The notes under the pieces are model-generated. The model searched no databases. It was not told the DNA's origin and was given only the letters and a program-made list of their open reading frames with translations. From JAHEEL01 sp963836085 (GTDB lineage Bacteria; Actinomycetota; Acidimicrobiia; Spongiisociales; UBA5794): 64,000 bases of DNA. The translations under genes and the position numbers were made by a program. The number at the start of each line of letters is the position of its first letter. Positions within the stretch are counted from its first letter, which is position 1. The stretch is from the NCBI GenBank assembly GCA_963836085.1, contig CAWIHT010000003.1:44373-108372 (forward strand), in the 5' to 3' direction. Positions 24,967-33,131 of the stretch are shown here, one piece after another.

Positions 24967-26187
24967 TCAGTTCGAGGAGCCCGACACCGTCACGGATTCG
25001 TAGCCGTGGATGACGAACGCCGGCTTGCGTACTGGCCGGTCGACCAGCGTCAGGTCTGGGACGTTCTGCACGAGTTGTTCGAGTGCTACCGCGAGTTCGA
25101 GACGGGCAAGCGGTGCGCCAATGCACGTGTGGATACCCCCGCCGAACGTGATGTGCGATGCATCCCCCCGAGCGACTTTGAATGTGTCGGGATTCTCGAA
25201 GTGTCTGGGGTCACGGTTCGCAGACCCAAACAGCACGGCGATCCTGTCCCCCTTTTCGAAGTCCATGCCGCCGTATGACACATCGTCCGCCAGCACCCAC
25301 CGTTCGAACAGTTGCAGGGGCGGGTCGAATCGAATCATCTCCTCCAGCGCAGTCCGCGCCGTTACCCGGCCGCTGCGGACGTCGTCCCATGCGCCGTCCG
25401 CGGTCAGCAGCGACGTCGTTCCGTTGCCGAGAGCGTTGACCGTTGCCTCGTGACCAGCGTTCAGCAGCAGCACGATGGTCGAGACGATCTCGTCGTCACT
25501 CAACCGGCCGTCGGTCGTCTCGACGGTGCAGAGGCCCGAGATCAGATCTTCGGTCGGGTGCCGCCTTCGCTCCTCAATCAGGTCGCGGCACCACGAATCG
25601 AAGTCGGCGGATGCGCGCACTGCCTCGGTAGCCTGGCCCTCAGTTGTGTCCAGTTCGTACATCTTGACGATGCGGTGCGACCAGTCCAGGTAGCGGTGCC
25701 ACTCCTCGATCGGGGCACCGAGCAACTCGGCAATCACGTGCACGGAGAACGGCTGGGCGAAGTCAGCGAGAAGGTCGAAGGTTCGTGCCCCGGCGACCTC
25801 TCGGAGCAATCGTTCCGCATGTCCGACGATCACCGGTCGGAGGCTCTCGATCCGCTTCGGTGTGAACTCACGGAAGATCAGTTGCCGCAGCCTTCGGTGC
25901 TCCGGCGGTTCGAGCATCAGCAGCGACCATTGCTCGATGCTGTAATACGGAGCCCAGTCTTCCCGGGGCGGCGGCATACCGACCTCTGCAGGCGTCATGA
26001 TCGGCTCCGGCACCCGACCGAGCCGGCGGTCGCGAAGTACCCGGAAGACGTCGTCGTAGCGGGTCAGGAACCATCGGAAGGACCCGTCGTCGCTCTGCTG
26101 GCGGAAGACCGGAGTCTCCTCTCGCACAGTGTTGAGCGCCGGGTACGGATCTTGGATGAATGCCGGGTCGGAGAAGTCGATCATCAT
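24967..26187 (-). CDS. Cytochrome P450
   Basis: A 406-residue soluble bacterial P450. The I-helix motif is LLLNAGHEATVN (Glu/Thr proton relay), the K-helix motif EEMIR, and the heme loop FGGGIHTCIGAPLARLE with proximal Cys355. It probably hydroxylates a lipid, terpenoid or xenobiotic; no redox partner gene is adjacent, so substrate and electron donor are open. The ATG at 26187 is chosen because TAGCGT lies 7 nt upstream (leaderless); GTG 26196 is the longest alternative and would fall inside that promoter. Confidence 0.93.
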   Translation of the reverse strand: MMIDFSDPAFIQDPYPALNTVREETPVFRQQSDDGSFRWFLTRYDDVFRVLRDRRLGRVPEPIMTPAEVGMPPPREDWAPYYSIEQWSLLMLEPPEHRRLRQLIFREFTPKRIESLRPVIVGHAERLLREVAGARTFDLLADFAQPFSVHVIAELLGAPIEEWHRYLDWSHRIVKMYELDTTEGQATEAVRASADFDSWCRDLIEERRRHPTEDLISGLCTVETTDGRLSDDEIVSTIVLLLNAGHEATVNALGNGTTSLLTADGAWDDVRSGRVTARTALEEMIRFDPPLQLFERWVLADDVSYGGMDFEKGDRIAVLFGSANRDPRHFENPDTFKVARGDASHITFGGGIHTCIGAPLARLELAVALEQLVQNVPDLTLVDRPVRKPAFVIHGYESVTVSGSSN

Positions 26188-26194
26188 GCGGGCC

Positions 26195-26200
26195 ACGCTA
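26195..26200 (-). promoter_or_regulatory. -10 box TAGCGT of the P450 gene
   Basis: TAGCGT with a 7-nt spacer to the ATG at 26187; leaderless pattern, decides the P450 start. Confidence 0.5.
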
Positions 26201-26205
26201 GACGC

Positions 26206-26233
26206 GAAAAGGCCGCCGCGTGATGCGGCGGCC
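26206..26233 (-). terminator. Intrinsic terminator after the YegP-like gene
   Basis: A 9-bp perfect stem GGCCGCCGC/GCGGCGGCC with a 5-nt loop is followed on the minus strand by TTTTC. This is the clearest classical terminator in the window. It sits 22 nt after the stop of the 58-residue protein and insulates the P450 promoter. Confidence 0.85.
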
Positions 26234-26254
26234 CATCGGTCTCGTGATGATGGC

Positions 26255-26431
26255 CTACGGCTCGATGATGGGGCCGTCGTAGGCGCCCTTGAGCAGCTTC
26301 TCGAGGGTCGATCGGGCCGAAGCGCGCTTCGCGTAGCCCTGGCTCGCAGCCACGATCTGACCGTTCGATGCCTTCACACGGAACGCCCACTTGCCGTTCT
26401 TCTGTTGATAGAGCTCGCCTTTGCCGGCCAT
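26255..26431 (-). CDS. YegP/DUF1508 small protein
   Basis: A 58-residue single-domain DUF1508 protein: GELYQQKNGKWAFRVKASNG, then QGYAKRASARSTLEKL. The domain is a small beta-beta-alpha unit often present in tandem (YegP has two copies); this is a single-copy form. The biochemical role is unknown. ATG 26431 has a near-perfect AAGGAGGGG Shine-Dalgarno 6 nt upstream, and a strong terminator follows. Confidence 0.85.
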   Translation of the reverse strand: MAGKGELYQQKNGKWAFRVKASNGQIVAASQGYAKRASARSTLEKLLKGAYDGPIIEP

Positions 26432-26507
26432 ACGATTCCCCTCCTTGATTGCGGAACCAACCCGCACCCTAGCCCGCGAAATCCTCCCGTAGCGAGTATC
26501 GGGGCGC

Positions 26508-26912
26508 TCAGGGCCCTCGTTCGTCGTCCTCAGACATCAAGTTGAGCGATGCCGAGTTGATGCAATAGCGCAGCCCGGTCGGATTGGGACCGTCGTCGAA
26601 AACATGCCCCAGGTGAGCACCGCAGTTCGAACATGTCACCTCGGTGCGCACGCTGAACAGGCTGCGATCGACTGCCGTAGCGACGGCCCGATCATCAGCC
26701 GGTTCCCAGAAGCTTGGCCATCCGCTCCCCGAGTCATACTTCGTGTCGCTCGCGAACAACTCCGCGTCGCAGACGACGCAGCGGTAGACACCTGGATCCT
26801 TGGAATCCCAGTACTCGCCGGTGAATGCCCGTTCGGTTCCGGCTTCCTGGGTGACGTGGTACTGCATCGGCGTCAGCTTCTCGAAAAGCTCGTTCTTGTT
26901 GGTATCGCTCAT
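26508..26912 (-). CDS. msrB: Peptide-methionine (R)-S-oxide reductase
   Basis: A 134-residue SelR-domain enzyme that reduces Met-R-sulfoxide in proteins. Zinc is bound by two CxxC pairs (Cys45/Cys48 and Cys94/Cys97). The catalytic Cys117 is in RYCINSASL, and the GWPSFWEP motif shapes the pocket. The resolving Cys of some members is not obvious, so thioredoxin may reduce it directly. The ATG at 26912 is leaderless (TAACCT, 7 nt). It is divergent from the aldehyde dehydrogenase gene. Confidence 0.95.
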   Translation of the reverse strand: MSDTNKNELFEKLTPMQYHVTQEAGTERAFTGEYWDSKDPGVYRCVVCDAELFASDTKYDSGSGWPSFWEPADDRAVATAVDRSLFSVRTEVTCSNCGAHLGHVFDDGPNPTGLRYCINSASLNLMSEDDERGP

Positions 26913-26919
26913 GGATGCG

Positions 26920-26925
26920 AGGTTA
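26920..26925 (-). promoter_or_regulatory. -10 box TAACCT of msrB
   Basis: TAACCT with a 7-nt spacer to the ATG at 26912; leaderless pattern. Confidence 0.5.
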
Positions 26926-27024
26926 CCGGCCGCCCCAGGATGCGGGGACCATTCTCACCAATCGGCACATCGACCCCTCCGCCGACTCTCGACGTCGGCG
27001 GAGCCCGGTGGGGTGCGTCCGCGC

Positions 27025-27030
27025 TACCGT
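27025..27030 (+). promoter_or_regulatory. -10 box TACCGT of the aldehyde dehydrogenase gene
   Basis: TACCGT with a 6-nt spacer to the ATG at 27037; no Shine-Dalgarno; leaderless pattern. Confidence 0.5.
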
Positions 27031-27036
27031 TCGTTC

Positions 27037-28743
27037 ATGGATCCACGAGCCATCGACGTCGGCCTCGAAACGCTTGCCGCGAACCGCACTCGATGGGCGA
27101 GACTCCCCCTGACCACGAAGATCTTCCTCCTCGATGACCTCCGCCGTCGGGTCGGAACGGTCTCCACCGCATGGGTCGATGCAGCCGTCACTGCCAAGGG
27201 AATCGCATCCGACTCCCCTCTCGCCGGTGAGGAGTGGACCAGCGGGCCGTATGCAGTCGCGAGCGCGGCCGGCGCGATCGCAGAGACGCTGCGCCGCCTC
27301 GCCGCCGGCGTCTCGGTGCTGTCCGAGATCGCAATCGAGCCCGTGGCTGATGATCAAGTCGCGGTGCGGGTGTTTCCCACCACCAAGGACGATCGGCTCC
27401 TCCTCAGCGGGCACACCGCCGATGTCTGGATGAAGCCGGGCTACTCGGCCGACGATGTCCGCCAGAACGCAGCCCGTTTCTACCAACAAGCAGATCCTGA
27501 GGGAGCCGTCGCCGTTGTTCTTGGTGCCGGGAATCTGGCATCGATCCCGGCGTTGGATCTCCTTACCGAGATGTTCACCCACGGCAGTGTTGTGGCGCTG
27601 AAGCTCAGCCCGGTAAACGACTACCTCGCTGAGTTCTTTGAGGAGGTCTTCGACGGACTCATCCAAGGGGGTTTCGTTCGGATTGTGAGGGGTGGGACCG
27701 AGGAGGGGGTGTACCTCACCCGGCATCCGCTCGTTGAACGTGTCCACGTCACGGGATCGGGTCGCACACACGATGCCATCGTCTACGGACCCGGCCCGGA
27801 CGGCGCCGCGCGTAAGATCGCCGATGACCCCGTCACGGACATCACTGTGACCGCTGAACTCGGCGGTGTCGGCCCAACCATCGTTGTCCCCGGCGGGTGG
27901 TCCAAGGCGGACCTGCGCTACCAGGCCGAGCACATCATCAGTCAGAAGCTCCACAACCACGGCTTCAATTGCGTTGCGTGCCAGGTGGTCGTACTGCCCG
28001 ATTCCTGGGACCAAGCCGATGCACTCGTCCACGAGATGAGGGCAGTCGCCCGCGAGCTCGAGGACCGATACGCCTATTTCCCGGGAGCCGAGGCCCGTCA
28101 GCAGACGGCCGTGGCGGCCCACCCACATGCCGAAATCCTGACCAATGGGGTTGCCCCGGTCACGTTCATCACCGATCTCGATCCGAATCGCACCGATGAT
28201 GTGTGTTTTACCACCGAATTCTTCGGAGCGGTCCTCGGCGTGGTCCGGATTCCTGGAGGCGACGTTCCTGAATTCCTCGAGAACGCGGTTCCGTTCGTGA
28301 ACAACACGCTCGATGGCAATCTGGGGGCGAACGTGATCATCCATCCGGCAACTGAGGCAGCGCATGCAGAGCCATTTGAGCGGGCGATCGCGTCTCTCCG
28401 ATACGGCACCATCGCGGTGAACTCGTGGGTTGGTGTGGCGTATGCGCTGACGCGAGCGACCTGGGGTGCCTTCCCCGGCAACACTCGCAGAGACATCCGT
28501 TCAGGAAATGGGATCGTGCACAACGCGCTCATGCTCGAAGGCGTTGAGCGCACGGTCGTTCGGGGTCCGTTTGCACCGTTCCCTCGCACGATCCGACAGG
28601 GCGTCTGGCATACCGAGCCGCTCCCCCCGCACTTCGTAACGAACCAGAACGCAGCCAAGATCGGCGCGCAACTCACGGAGTTCGCTGTCACACAATCGTG
28701 GAAAGCGATTCCCGGGCTTCTGGCCGCGGCCCTCCGGGCCTAG
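27037..28743 (+). CDS. Aldehyde dehydrogenase family protein
   Basis: A 568-residue ALDH-superfamily protein, longer than the usual 480-500. General-base Glu274 lies in TAELGGVGPT and the catalytic Cys312 in HGFNCVACQ. The cofactor loop is visible near VHVTGSGRTHDAIV, replacing the usual GSTxxG form. The start of the open frame lies further left, but ATG 27037 has the leaderless promoter and begins the conserved region. The substrate is unknown; the divergent loop and length suggest an atypical subfamily. Its stop codon overlaps that of maf in a shared CTAG. Confidence 0.87.
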   Translation: MDPRAIDVGLETLAANRTRWARLPLTTKIFLLDDLRRRVGTVSTAWVDAAVTAKGIASDSPLAGEEWTSGPYAVASAAGAIAETLRRLAAGVSVLSEIAIEPVADDQVAVRVFPTTKDDRLLLSGHTADVWMKPGYSADDVRQNAARFYQQADPEGAVAVVLGAGNLASIPALDLLTEMFTHGSVVALKLSPVNDYLAEFFEEVFDGLIQGGFVRIVRGGTEEGVYLTRHPLVERVHVTGSGRTHDAIVYGPGPDGAARKIADDPVTDITVTAELGGVGPTIVVPGGWSKADLRYQAEHIISQKLHNHGFNCVACQVVVLPDSWDQADALVHEMRAVARELEDRYAYFPGAEARQQTAVAAHPHAEILTNGVAPVTFITDLDPNRTDDVCFTTEFFGAVLGVVRIPGGDVPEFLENAVPFVNNTLDGNLGANVIIHPATEAAHAEPFERAIASLRYGTIAVNSWVGVAYALTRATWGAFPGNTRRDIRSGNGIVHNALMLEGVERTVVRGPFAPFPRTIRQGVWHTEPLPPHFVTNQNAAKIGAQLTEFAVTQSWKAIPGLLAAALRA

Positions 28744-29312
28744 CGAGAGGAATCGACGCCAGCGCGCCGCAGTGCCGCGACGACAGACTTCAAGGGCAGG
28801 CCCACAACGTTGCTTCGCGAACCAGCGAGTCCGCTCACGAAACGCGAACCGTTGCCCTGCAGGGCATAAGCACCGGCCTTGTCGAGCGGCTCCCCCGAAG
28901 CGGCGTATTCTTCTGCCTCGTTGCGTTCGACGGCATGCATCGAGACCAGGGTCGTCTCGAACCCATCCTCGACGATTGCTCCCGAGCGTGCGAGTGCCCA
29001 TCCGGTGATGACCAGGTGTGTGCGACCTGCGATCGAGAGAAGCATCTCAACGGCGCCTTGTTCATCGTCGGGCTTGCCCAGGATCGCCTGGTCGAGCACA
29101 ACGGTCGTGTCGGCACCGAGCACGACCGTGTCGTCGTCAGTTGCGATTGCCAGCGCCTTTGTGCGGGCGAGCCGAACGACCATCCGATCGGGATCCTCAG
29201 CGTTCAACACGGACTCGTCGACATCGGGGGTCTTGACATCGAACTGGTAGCCGGCCGCGCTCAGGAGAAGGTGTCGCCGGGGTGAGCTGCTTGCAAGGAT
29301 CAGATTCGCCAT
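28740..29312 (-). CDS. maf: Maf-like nucleoside triphosphate pyrophosphatase
   Basis: A 190-residue house-cleaning pyrophosphatase of the Maf/YhdE family, hydrolysing dTTP/UTP or modified nucleotides. The N-terminal LILASSSPRRHLLL and the VVLGADTTVVLD, KAGAYALQGNGS and GLPL motifs are all present. ATG 29312 (MANLIL) aligns with the family; an ATG nine nt upstream is also possible and neither has a strong ribosome site. It is convergent with the ALDH gene, the two stops sharing CTAG. Confidence 0.93.
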   Translation of the reverse strand: MANLILASSSPRRHLLLSAAGYQFDVKTPDVDESVLNAEDPDRMVVRLARTKALAIATDDDTVVLGADTTVVLDQAILGKPDDEQGAVEMLLSIAGRTHLVITGWALARSGAIVEDGFETTLVSMHAVERNEAEEYAASGEPLDKAGAYALQGNGSRFVSGLAGSRSNVVGLPLKSVVAALRRAGVDSSR

Positions 29313-29376
29313 CACCTGCATGATCGCAGGGTGGAGGCACGATGCGGTACGGTTCGAGTGAGCAACCGGAGGGGCC

Positions 29377-30522
29377 ATGCAGCGGAGGATCTACGGACCC
29401 GAACACCGCCTCTTTCGCGAGAGCGTCGATCACTTCATCGCGGCTGCCATTGCGCCGCATCACGACGATTGGACTCGCGCCGGCCGTGTTGACAAGGCGA
29501 TGTTTCGTGCCGCGGGCGACCAAGGTTTGCTCGGGATGGCCATCCCTGAGGAGTACGGAGGCGGTGGGAATGACGACTTCCGCTACAACGCGGTCATCGA
29601 CGAGGCTGTAAGCGCTTCGGGGGTCGCTGCGTCCGGACTCTGCATCACGTTGCACAACGACATCTGCATCCCGTACTTCCTCTCGTTGGCCGACGATGAT
29701 CAGCGCGTCCGATGGTTCCCGGGTCTCGTCTCCGGCAATCTGATGACCGCCCTTGCCATGACCGAGCCCGATACCGGATCAGATCTCGCTGGGATCGCCA
29801 CAACGGCCGTGCTCGATAGCGATGCCTACGTCGTCAACGGATCGAAGACCTTCATCACCAACGGATTGAACGCCGACCTCGTGATCGTCGTCGCACGAAC
29901 CGGCCCACATCCCCACGGTGGGTTGACCTTGATCGTCGTGGAAGACGGAATGGATGGTTTCGAGCGCGGACGCAACCTCGAGAAGATCGGGATGCACGCA
30001 CAGGACACGTCAGAGCTCTTCTTCAACGACGTTCGCGTCCCCGTCGAGAACCGTCTCGGTCCGGAGGGCTCGGGTTTCATGCAGTTGGTGGCCCATCTGG
30101 CGCAGGAGCGTCTCAGCATCGCCGTCGGAGCGGTTGCCGCAGCGGAGGCCGCCCTCGCGATCACCATCGACTACGCACGGGAGCGGGTGGCCTTCGGGCG
30201 ACCAATCGGTCGCTTCCAACACAACCGATTCGTCCTCGCCGAACTCAAGACGGAAGTCGACATCGGCCGGGTCTTCGTGGATCGACTCATCGAAGAGCAC
30301 GTCGCAGGCCATCTCACCATCGAACAGGCAGCCGAAGCGAAATGGTGGACCACTGAGATGCTCCTGCGGGTCGTCGACGCCGGCGTTCAGATGCACGGCG
30401 GTTACGGCTACATGGCCGAGTATCCGATCGCCCAGGCCTACCTCGACGCCCGCCTCCAAACCATCTACGGCGGCACCACCGAGATCATGAAAGAGATCAT
30501 CGGAAGAGGCCTCGATCTGTAG
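29377..30522 (+). CDS. Acyl-CoA dehydrogenase
   Basis: A 381-residue flavoprotein of the acyl-CoA dehydrogenase family that introduces a C2-C3 double bond using FAD. Recognisable are ALAMTEPDTGSDLAGI (FAD/substrate motif), RLGPEGSGF, and the C-terminal QMHGGYGYMAEYPI and QTIYGGTTEIMKEIIGR, the last placing the catalytic Glu in the family position. The substrate chain length is unknown. ATG 29377 has GGAGGGG about 4 nt upstream. It is divergent from maf, with only 64 nt between them. Confidence 0.94.
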   Translation: MQRRIYGPEHRLFRESVDHFIAAAIAPHHDDWTRAGRVDKAMFRAAGDQGLLGMAIPEEYGGGGNDDFRYNAVIDEAVSASGVAASGLCITLHNDICIPYFLSLADDDQRVRWFPGLVSGNLMTALAMTEPDTGSDLAGIATTAVLDSDAYVVNGSKTFITNGLNADLVIVVARTGPHPHGGLTLIVVEDGMDGFERGRNLEKIGMHAQDTSELFFNDVRVPVENRLGPEGSGFMQLVAHLAQERLSIAVGAVAAAEAALAITIDYARERVAFGRPIGRFQHNRFVLAELKTEVDIGRVFVDRLIEEHVAGHLTIEQAAEAKWWTTEMLLRVVDAGVQMHGGYGYMAEYPIAQAYLDARLQTIYGGTTEIMKEIIGRGLDL

Positions 30523-30564
30523 AGCTCCGCCAGTCCGTTTCCTCGCCTTCAGGGGGAGGTGGCG

Positions 30565-30581
30565 CCTGCCCTGCGGGCAGG
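30565..30581. terminator. Hairpin CCTGCCC-TGC-GGGCAGG
   Basis: A 7-bp perfect stem inside a palindrome-rich stretch (30541-30600) between the acyl-CoA dehydrogenase and HNH genes; likely terminator of the former. Confidence 0.5.
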
Positions 30582-30684
30582 TTGCGGAGGGGGCCTCTCG
30601 CGAGCTTCGAACGGCGACCAAGGATCCCGCACGATTCCTCGAGATTCTTGTTGCTCAGCAGCGGTTTCTGTCACACCCGGTAGA

Positions 30685-30690
30685 TAGGTT
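30685..30690 (+). promoter_or_regulatory. -10 box TAGGTT of the DUF222-HNH gene
   Basis: TAGGTT with a 6-nt spacer to the ATG at 30697; leaderless pattern. Confidence 0.5.
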
Positions 30691-30696
30691 GCGGGT

Positions 30697-31833
30697 ATGG
30701 GACACCACGATCTCGCCACCGCAACGATCGAGCAGAAACTCCTCCAGAGCGAGTCGGTCATTGCCCGTGAGCGAGCCTCCCAGATGTCGCTGCTCCGCGA
30801 GTTGGACCGCCGCCAGGTCGCGCTCCGTGACGGTCACCGATCCCTCCAAGAATGGGCGGCCGACCGGATGGACCTGGCTTCTGAGACCGCCCGGATGCTC
30901 GTCACCACCGCCCGGCGCCTCCAAGACCTCCCCGACATCGACGAAGCGGCCGCTTGCGGTGAGATCGGCTTCGACCGCGCCGTCGCGGTGTCCCGTCTTG
31001 CGGGTCGTGACAACGCCCTCGACCTGCTCGATGAGGCGGCCGGGTATGACATCGACGGCATCCGACAGTTGGCCGCCAAGCGACGCAGGATGACACGTCT
31101 CGACGAGATCCAGTCGTTCGAAGAGCGCTACGTCTCGATCCAACCGAACCTCGACGAATCAGCCTGGACCCTGACGGGACGGTTGCCCGGCTTCGCAGGC
31201 CGCACCGTTGTCGCAGCCCTCGAAACCCGGGGCGACAGCTTCCCGTACGGGTCGAGTGTCACACCGTCACGGACGACGCGGAACGCGGATGCGTTGTGGT
31301 CGATCAGCCACGACGCCGCTGCAGGTAGTGACGGCGCATCGGTCGACACGGCAACACCCATGCTGACCGTCTTCGTCGACGCCACCGAAGCCGCAGCAAC
31401 CAACGCAACCACCGGTATCACGTTGGAAGCCGGACCGCGGGTCGGACCGAATGCGATCGAAGCAATCCTGTGCACCGGCATCGTTGAAGTCACCGCACGC
31501 ACCCCGGACGGGCAACCCCTCGCCCTCGGACGCCGCACCCGAGTCATCCCATCCCGCCTCCGACGGTTCATCCTGCACCGCGACGCCACACGATGCACCA
31601 TCTCCGGCTGCACCAGCCAATACCGGTTGCAGATCCACCACATGATTCCGTGGTCCGACAACGGCCGGACCGATCCCGAGAACCTCACCACCCTGTGCTG
31701 GTTCCACCACCACGTCGTGATCCACGGCCACGGCCACCGCATCGACCCCACCACACCACCCCAACGAAGACGACTCCTCAACCCAAGAATCCACGCACCC
31801 CCAGCCCGACCACACGGAGGTTCGCGCAGATGA
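30697..31833 (+). CDS. DUF222-HNH endonuclease (13E12-repeat type)
   Basis: A 378-residue protein with an N-terminal DUF222 domain (about 20-200, helical, LRELDRRQVALRDGHRSLQEW) and a C-terminal HNH nuclease. The HNH part contains CTISGCTSQYRLQIHHMIPW, then NLTTLCWFHHHVVIHGHG: zinc/metal cysteines, the catalytic His pair and the final HHH. In mycobacteria this architecture is multicopy in the REP13E12 family and behaves like a mobile or repetitive gene. Only one copy is visible here. It is flanked by palindromic CCTCnCCTtcAGGGG-type sequences on both sides. Its role is unproven. Confidence 0.88.
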   Translation: MGHHDLATATIEQKLLQSESVIARERASQMSLLRELDRRQVALRDGHRSLQEWAADRMDLASETARMLVTTARRLQDLPDIDEAAACGEIGFDRAVAVSRLAGRDNALDLLDEAAGYDIDGIRQLAAKRRRMTRLDEIQSFEERYVSIQPNLDESAWTLTGRLPGFAGRTVVAALETRGDSFPYGSSVTPSRTTRNADALWSISHDAAAGSDGASVDTATPMLTVFVDATEAAATNATTGITLEAGPRVGPNAIEAILCTGIVEVTARTPDGQPLALGRRTRVIPSRLRRFILHRDATRCTISGCTSQYRLQIHHMIPWSDNGRTDPENLTTLCWFHHHVVIHGHGHRIDPTTPPQRRRLLNPRIHAPPARPHGGSRR

Positions 31834-31838
31834 ACCAC

Positions 31839-31860
31839 TTCCTCCCCTGAGGGGAAGGAA
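31839..31860. terminator. Palindrome TTCCTCCCC-TGA-GGGGAAGGAA
   Basis: A near-perfect hairpin immediately after the HNH gene, between it and the convergent glutaryl-CoA dehydrogenase gene. It can act on both strands. It resembles the palindrome upstream of the HNH gene. Confidence 0.55.
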
Positions 31861-31928
31861 TCGAATTGGAGTAGGAAGGTGACCGCGTCCCAGGCTCAGG
31901 CCGGCTCGTAGCTCGAAGCTCTTCCCTC

Positions 31929-33113
31929 TCAGTCGAAGGCGGCGATACCCGTGATCGCCTGGCCCAGGACCAGGGTATGCACTTCGTTTGTGCCTTCGTA
32001 CGTGTAGACGGATTCGAGGTTGTTCATGTGGCGGATCACGGGATACTCGAGCGTGATGCCGTTCGCACCGAGAACGCTACGTGCCTCGCGAGCCACCTCG
32101 AGTGCCGTCCGGACGTTCTGCATCTTCCCGAAGCTGATCTGTTCGGACGTGAGTGTCCCGTCGTCGTGCTTCCGACCGAGATGCATGGACAACAACATCC
32201 CCTGGTTCACCTTCACCATCATCTCGACCAGTTTGCGTTGCGTGAGCTGATACGACGCGATCGATTTGGAGAACTGGACCCGGTCCTTCGCGTACGCCAG
32301 AGCGGCCTCGTAGCTTGCGCGACCGGCTCCGACGGCGCCGAACATGATCCCGAACCGGGCCTCGTTGAGGCACGACAGCGGGCCTTTGAGGCCGGTGACG
32401 TTCGGCAGCACGGCGTCGGCGGGAAGCCGTACACCGTCGAGAATCAGCTCGGAGGTGACCGACGCTCGGAGCGAGAGCTTCTGGTGTATGTCGTTCGTCG
32501 AGAAACCTGGAGTGTCGGTCGGGACGATGAAGCCGCGAATGCCCTTGTCCGTGTGCGCCCAGATGACGGCCACGTCGGCGATACCGCCGTTCGTTATCCA
32601 CATCTTCGTCCCGTCGATGACCCAGTCGGTGGCATCGCGGCGCGCCCGCGTCTTCATGGAACCCGGGTCGGATCCGGCGTCGGCCTCCGTGAGGCCGAAG
32701 CATCCGATCGTGTCGCCGGCGGCCATCGGAGGCAGCCACCGCTGCTTCTGCTCCTCGGATCCGAATGCCCAGATTGGGAACATCGCAAGGGATCCTTGGA
32801 CCGAAACAAAGCTCCGGACGCCTGAGTCGCCGGCTTCCAACTCGGTGCACGCCAGGCCGTAGCTGACCGCGTTCGTCCCTGCGCAGCCGTAGCCGTCGAG
32901 GTGCATTCCGAACAGACCGAGGGCGCCCATCTCCTGGGCGAGTTCCTTCGGGAACGTTCCCGCCTCGAACCAATCACCAACGCCGGGAAGGACCTTGTCA
33001 CCGACGAACTCCCGGACGGTGTCGCGAATGAGGCGCTCTTCATCCGTGAGGAGAGAGTCGATCTGCAGGAAGTCGTTCGGGGTCTCGCCCCCGGGGCGGA
33101 TGCTGGAACTCAT
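31929..33113 (-). CDS. gcdH: Glutaryl-CoA dehydrogenase-like acyl-CoA dehydrogenase
   Basis: A 394-residue FAD enzyme of the acyl-CoA dehydrogenase family. Motifs diagnostic for glutaryl-CoA dehydrogenase are the GDSGVRSFVSVQGSLAMFPI region and the C-terminal YEGTNEVHTLVLGQAITGIA, with catalytic Glu373 in EGT. FAD-contact motifs GCFGLTEADAGSD and WITNGGIADV are also present. It oxidises and decarboxylates glutaryl-CoA to crotonyl-CoA in lysine/tryptophan breakdown, in contrast to the plain acyl-CoA dehydrogenase at 29377. The ATG at 33113 is leaderless. Confidence 0.92.
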   Translation of the reverse strand: MSSSIRPGGETPNDFLQIDSLLTDEERLIRDTVREFVGDKVLPGVGDWFEAGTFPKELAQEMGALGLFGMHLDGYGCAGTNAVSYGLACTELEAGDSGVRSFVSVQGSLAMFPIWAFGSEEQKQRWLPPMAAGDTIGCFGLTEADAGSDPGSMKTRARRDATDWVIDGTKMWITNGGIADVAVIWAHTDKGIRGFIVPTDTPGFSTNDIHQKLSLRASVTSELILDGVRLPADAVLPNVTGLKGPLSCLNEARFGIMFGAVGAGRASYEAALAYAKDRVQFSKSIASYQLTQRKLVEMMVKVNQGMLLSMHLGRKHDDGTLTSEQISFGKMQNVRTALEVAREARSVLGANGITLEYPVIRHMNNLESVYTYEGTNEVHTLVLGQAITGIAAFD

Positions 33114-33119
33114 GGCGCC

Positions 33120-33125
33120 AGCCTA
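33120..33125 (-). promoter_or_regulatory. -10 box TAGGCT of gcdH
   Basis: TAGGCT with a 6-nt spacer to the ATG at 33113; leaderless pattern. Confidence 0.5.
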
Positions 33126-33131
33126 CCCGCC

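Noticed and set aside
30541..30600. Palindrome-rich stretch as a CRISPR-like array.
   Set aside because: No regular spacers or repeated units; only overlapping hairpins.
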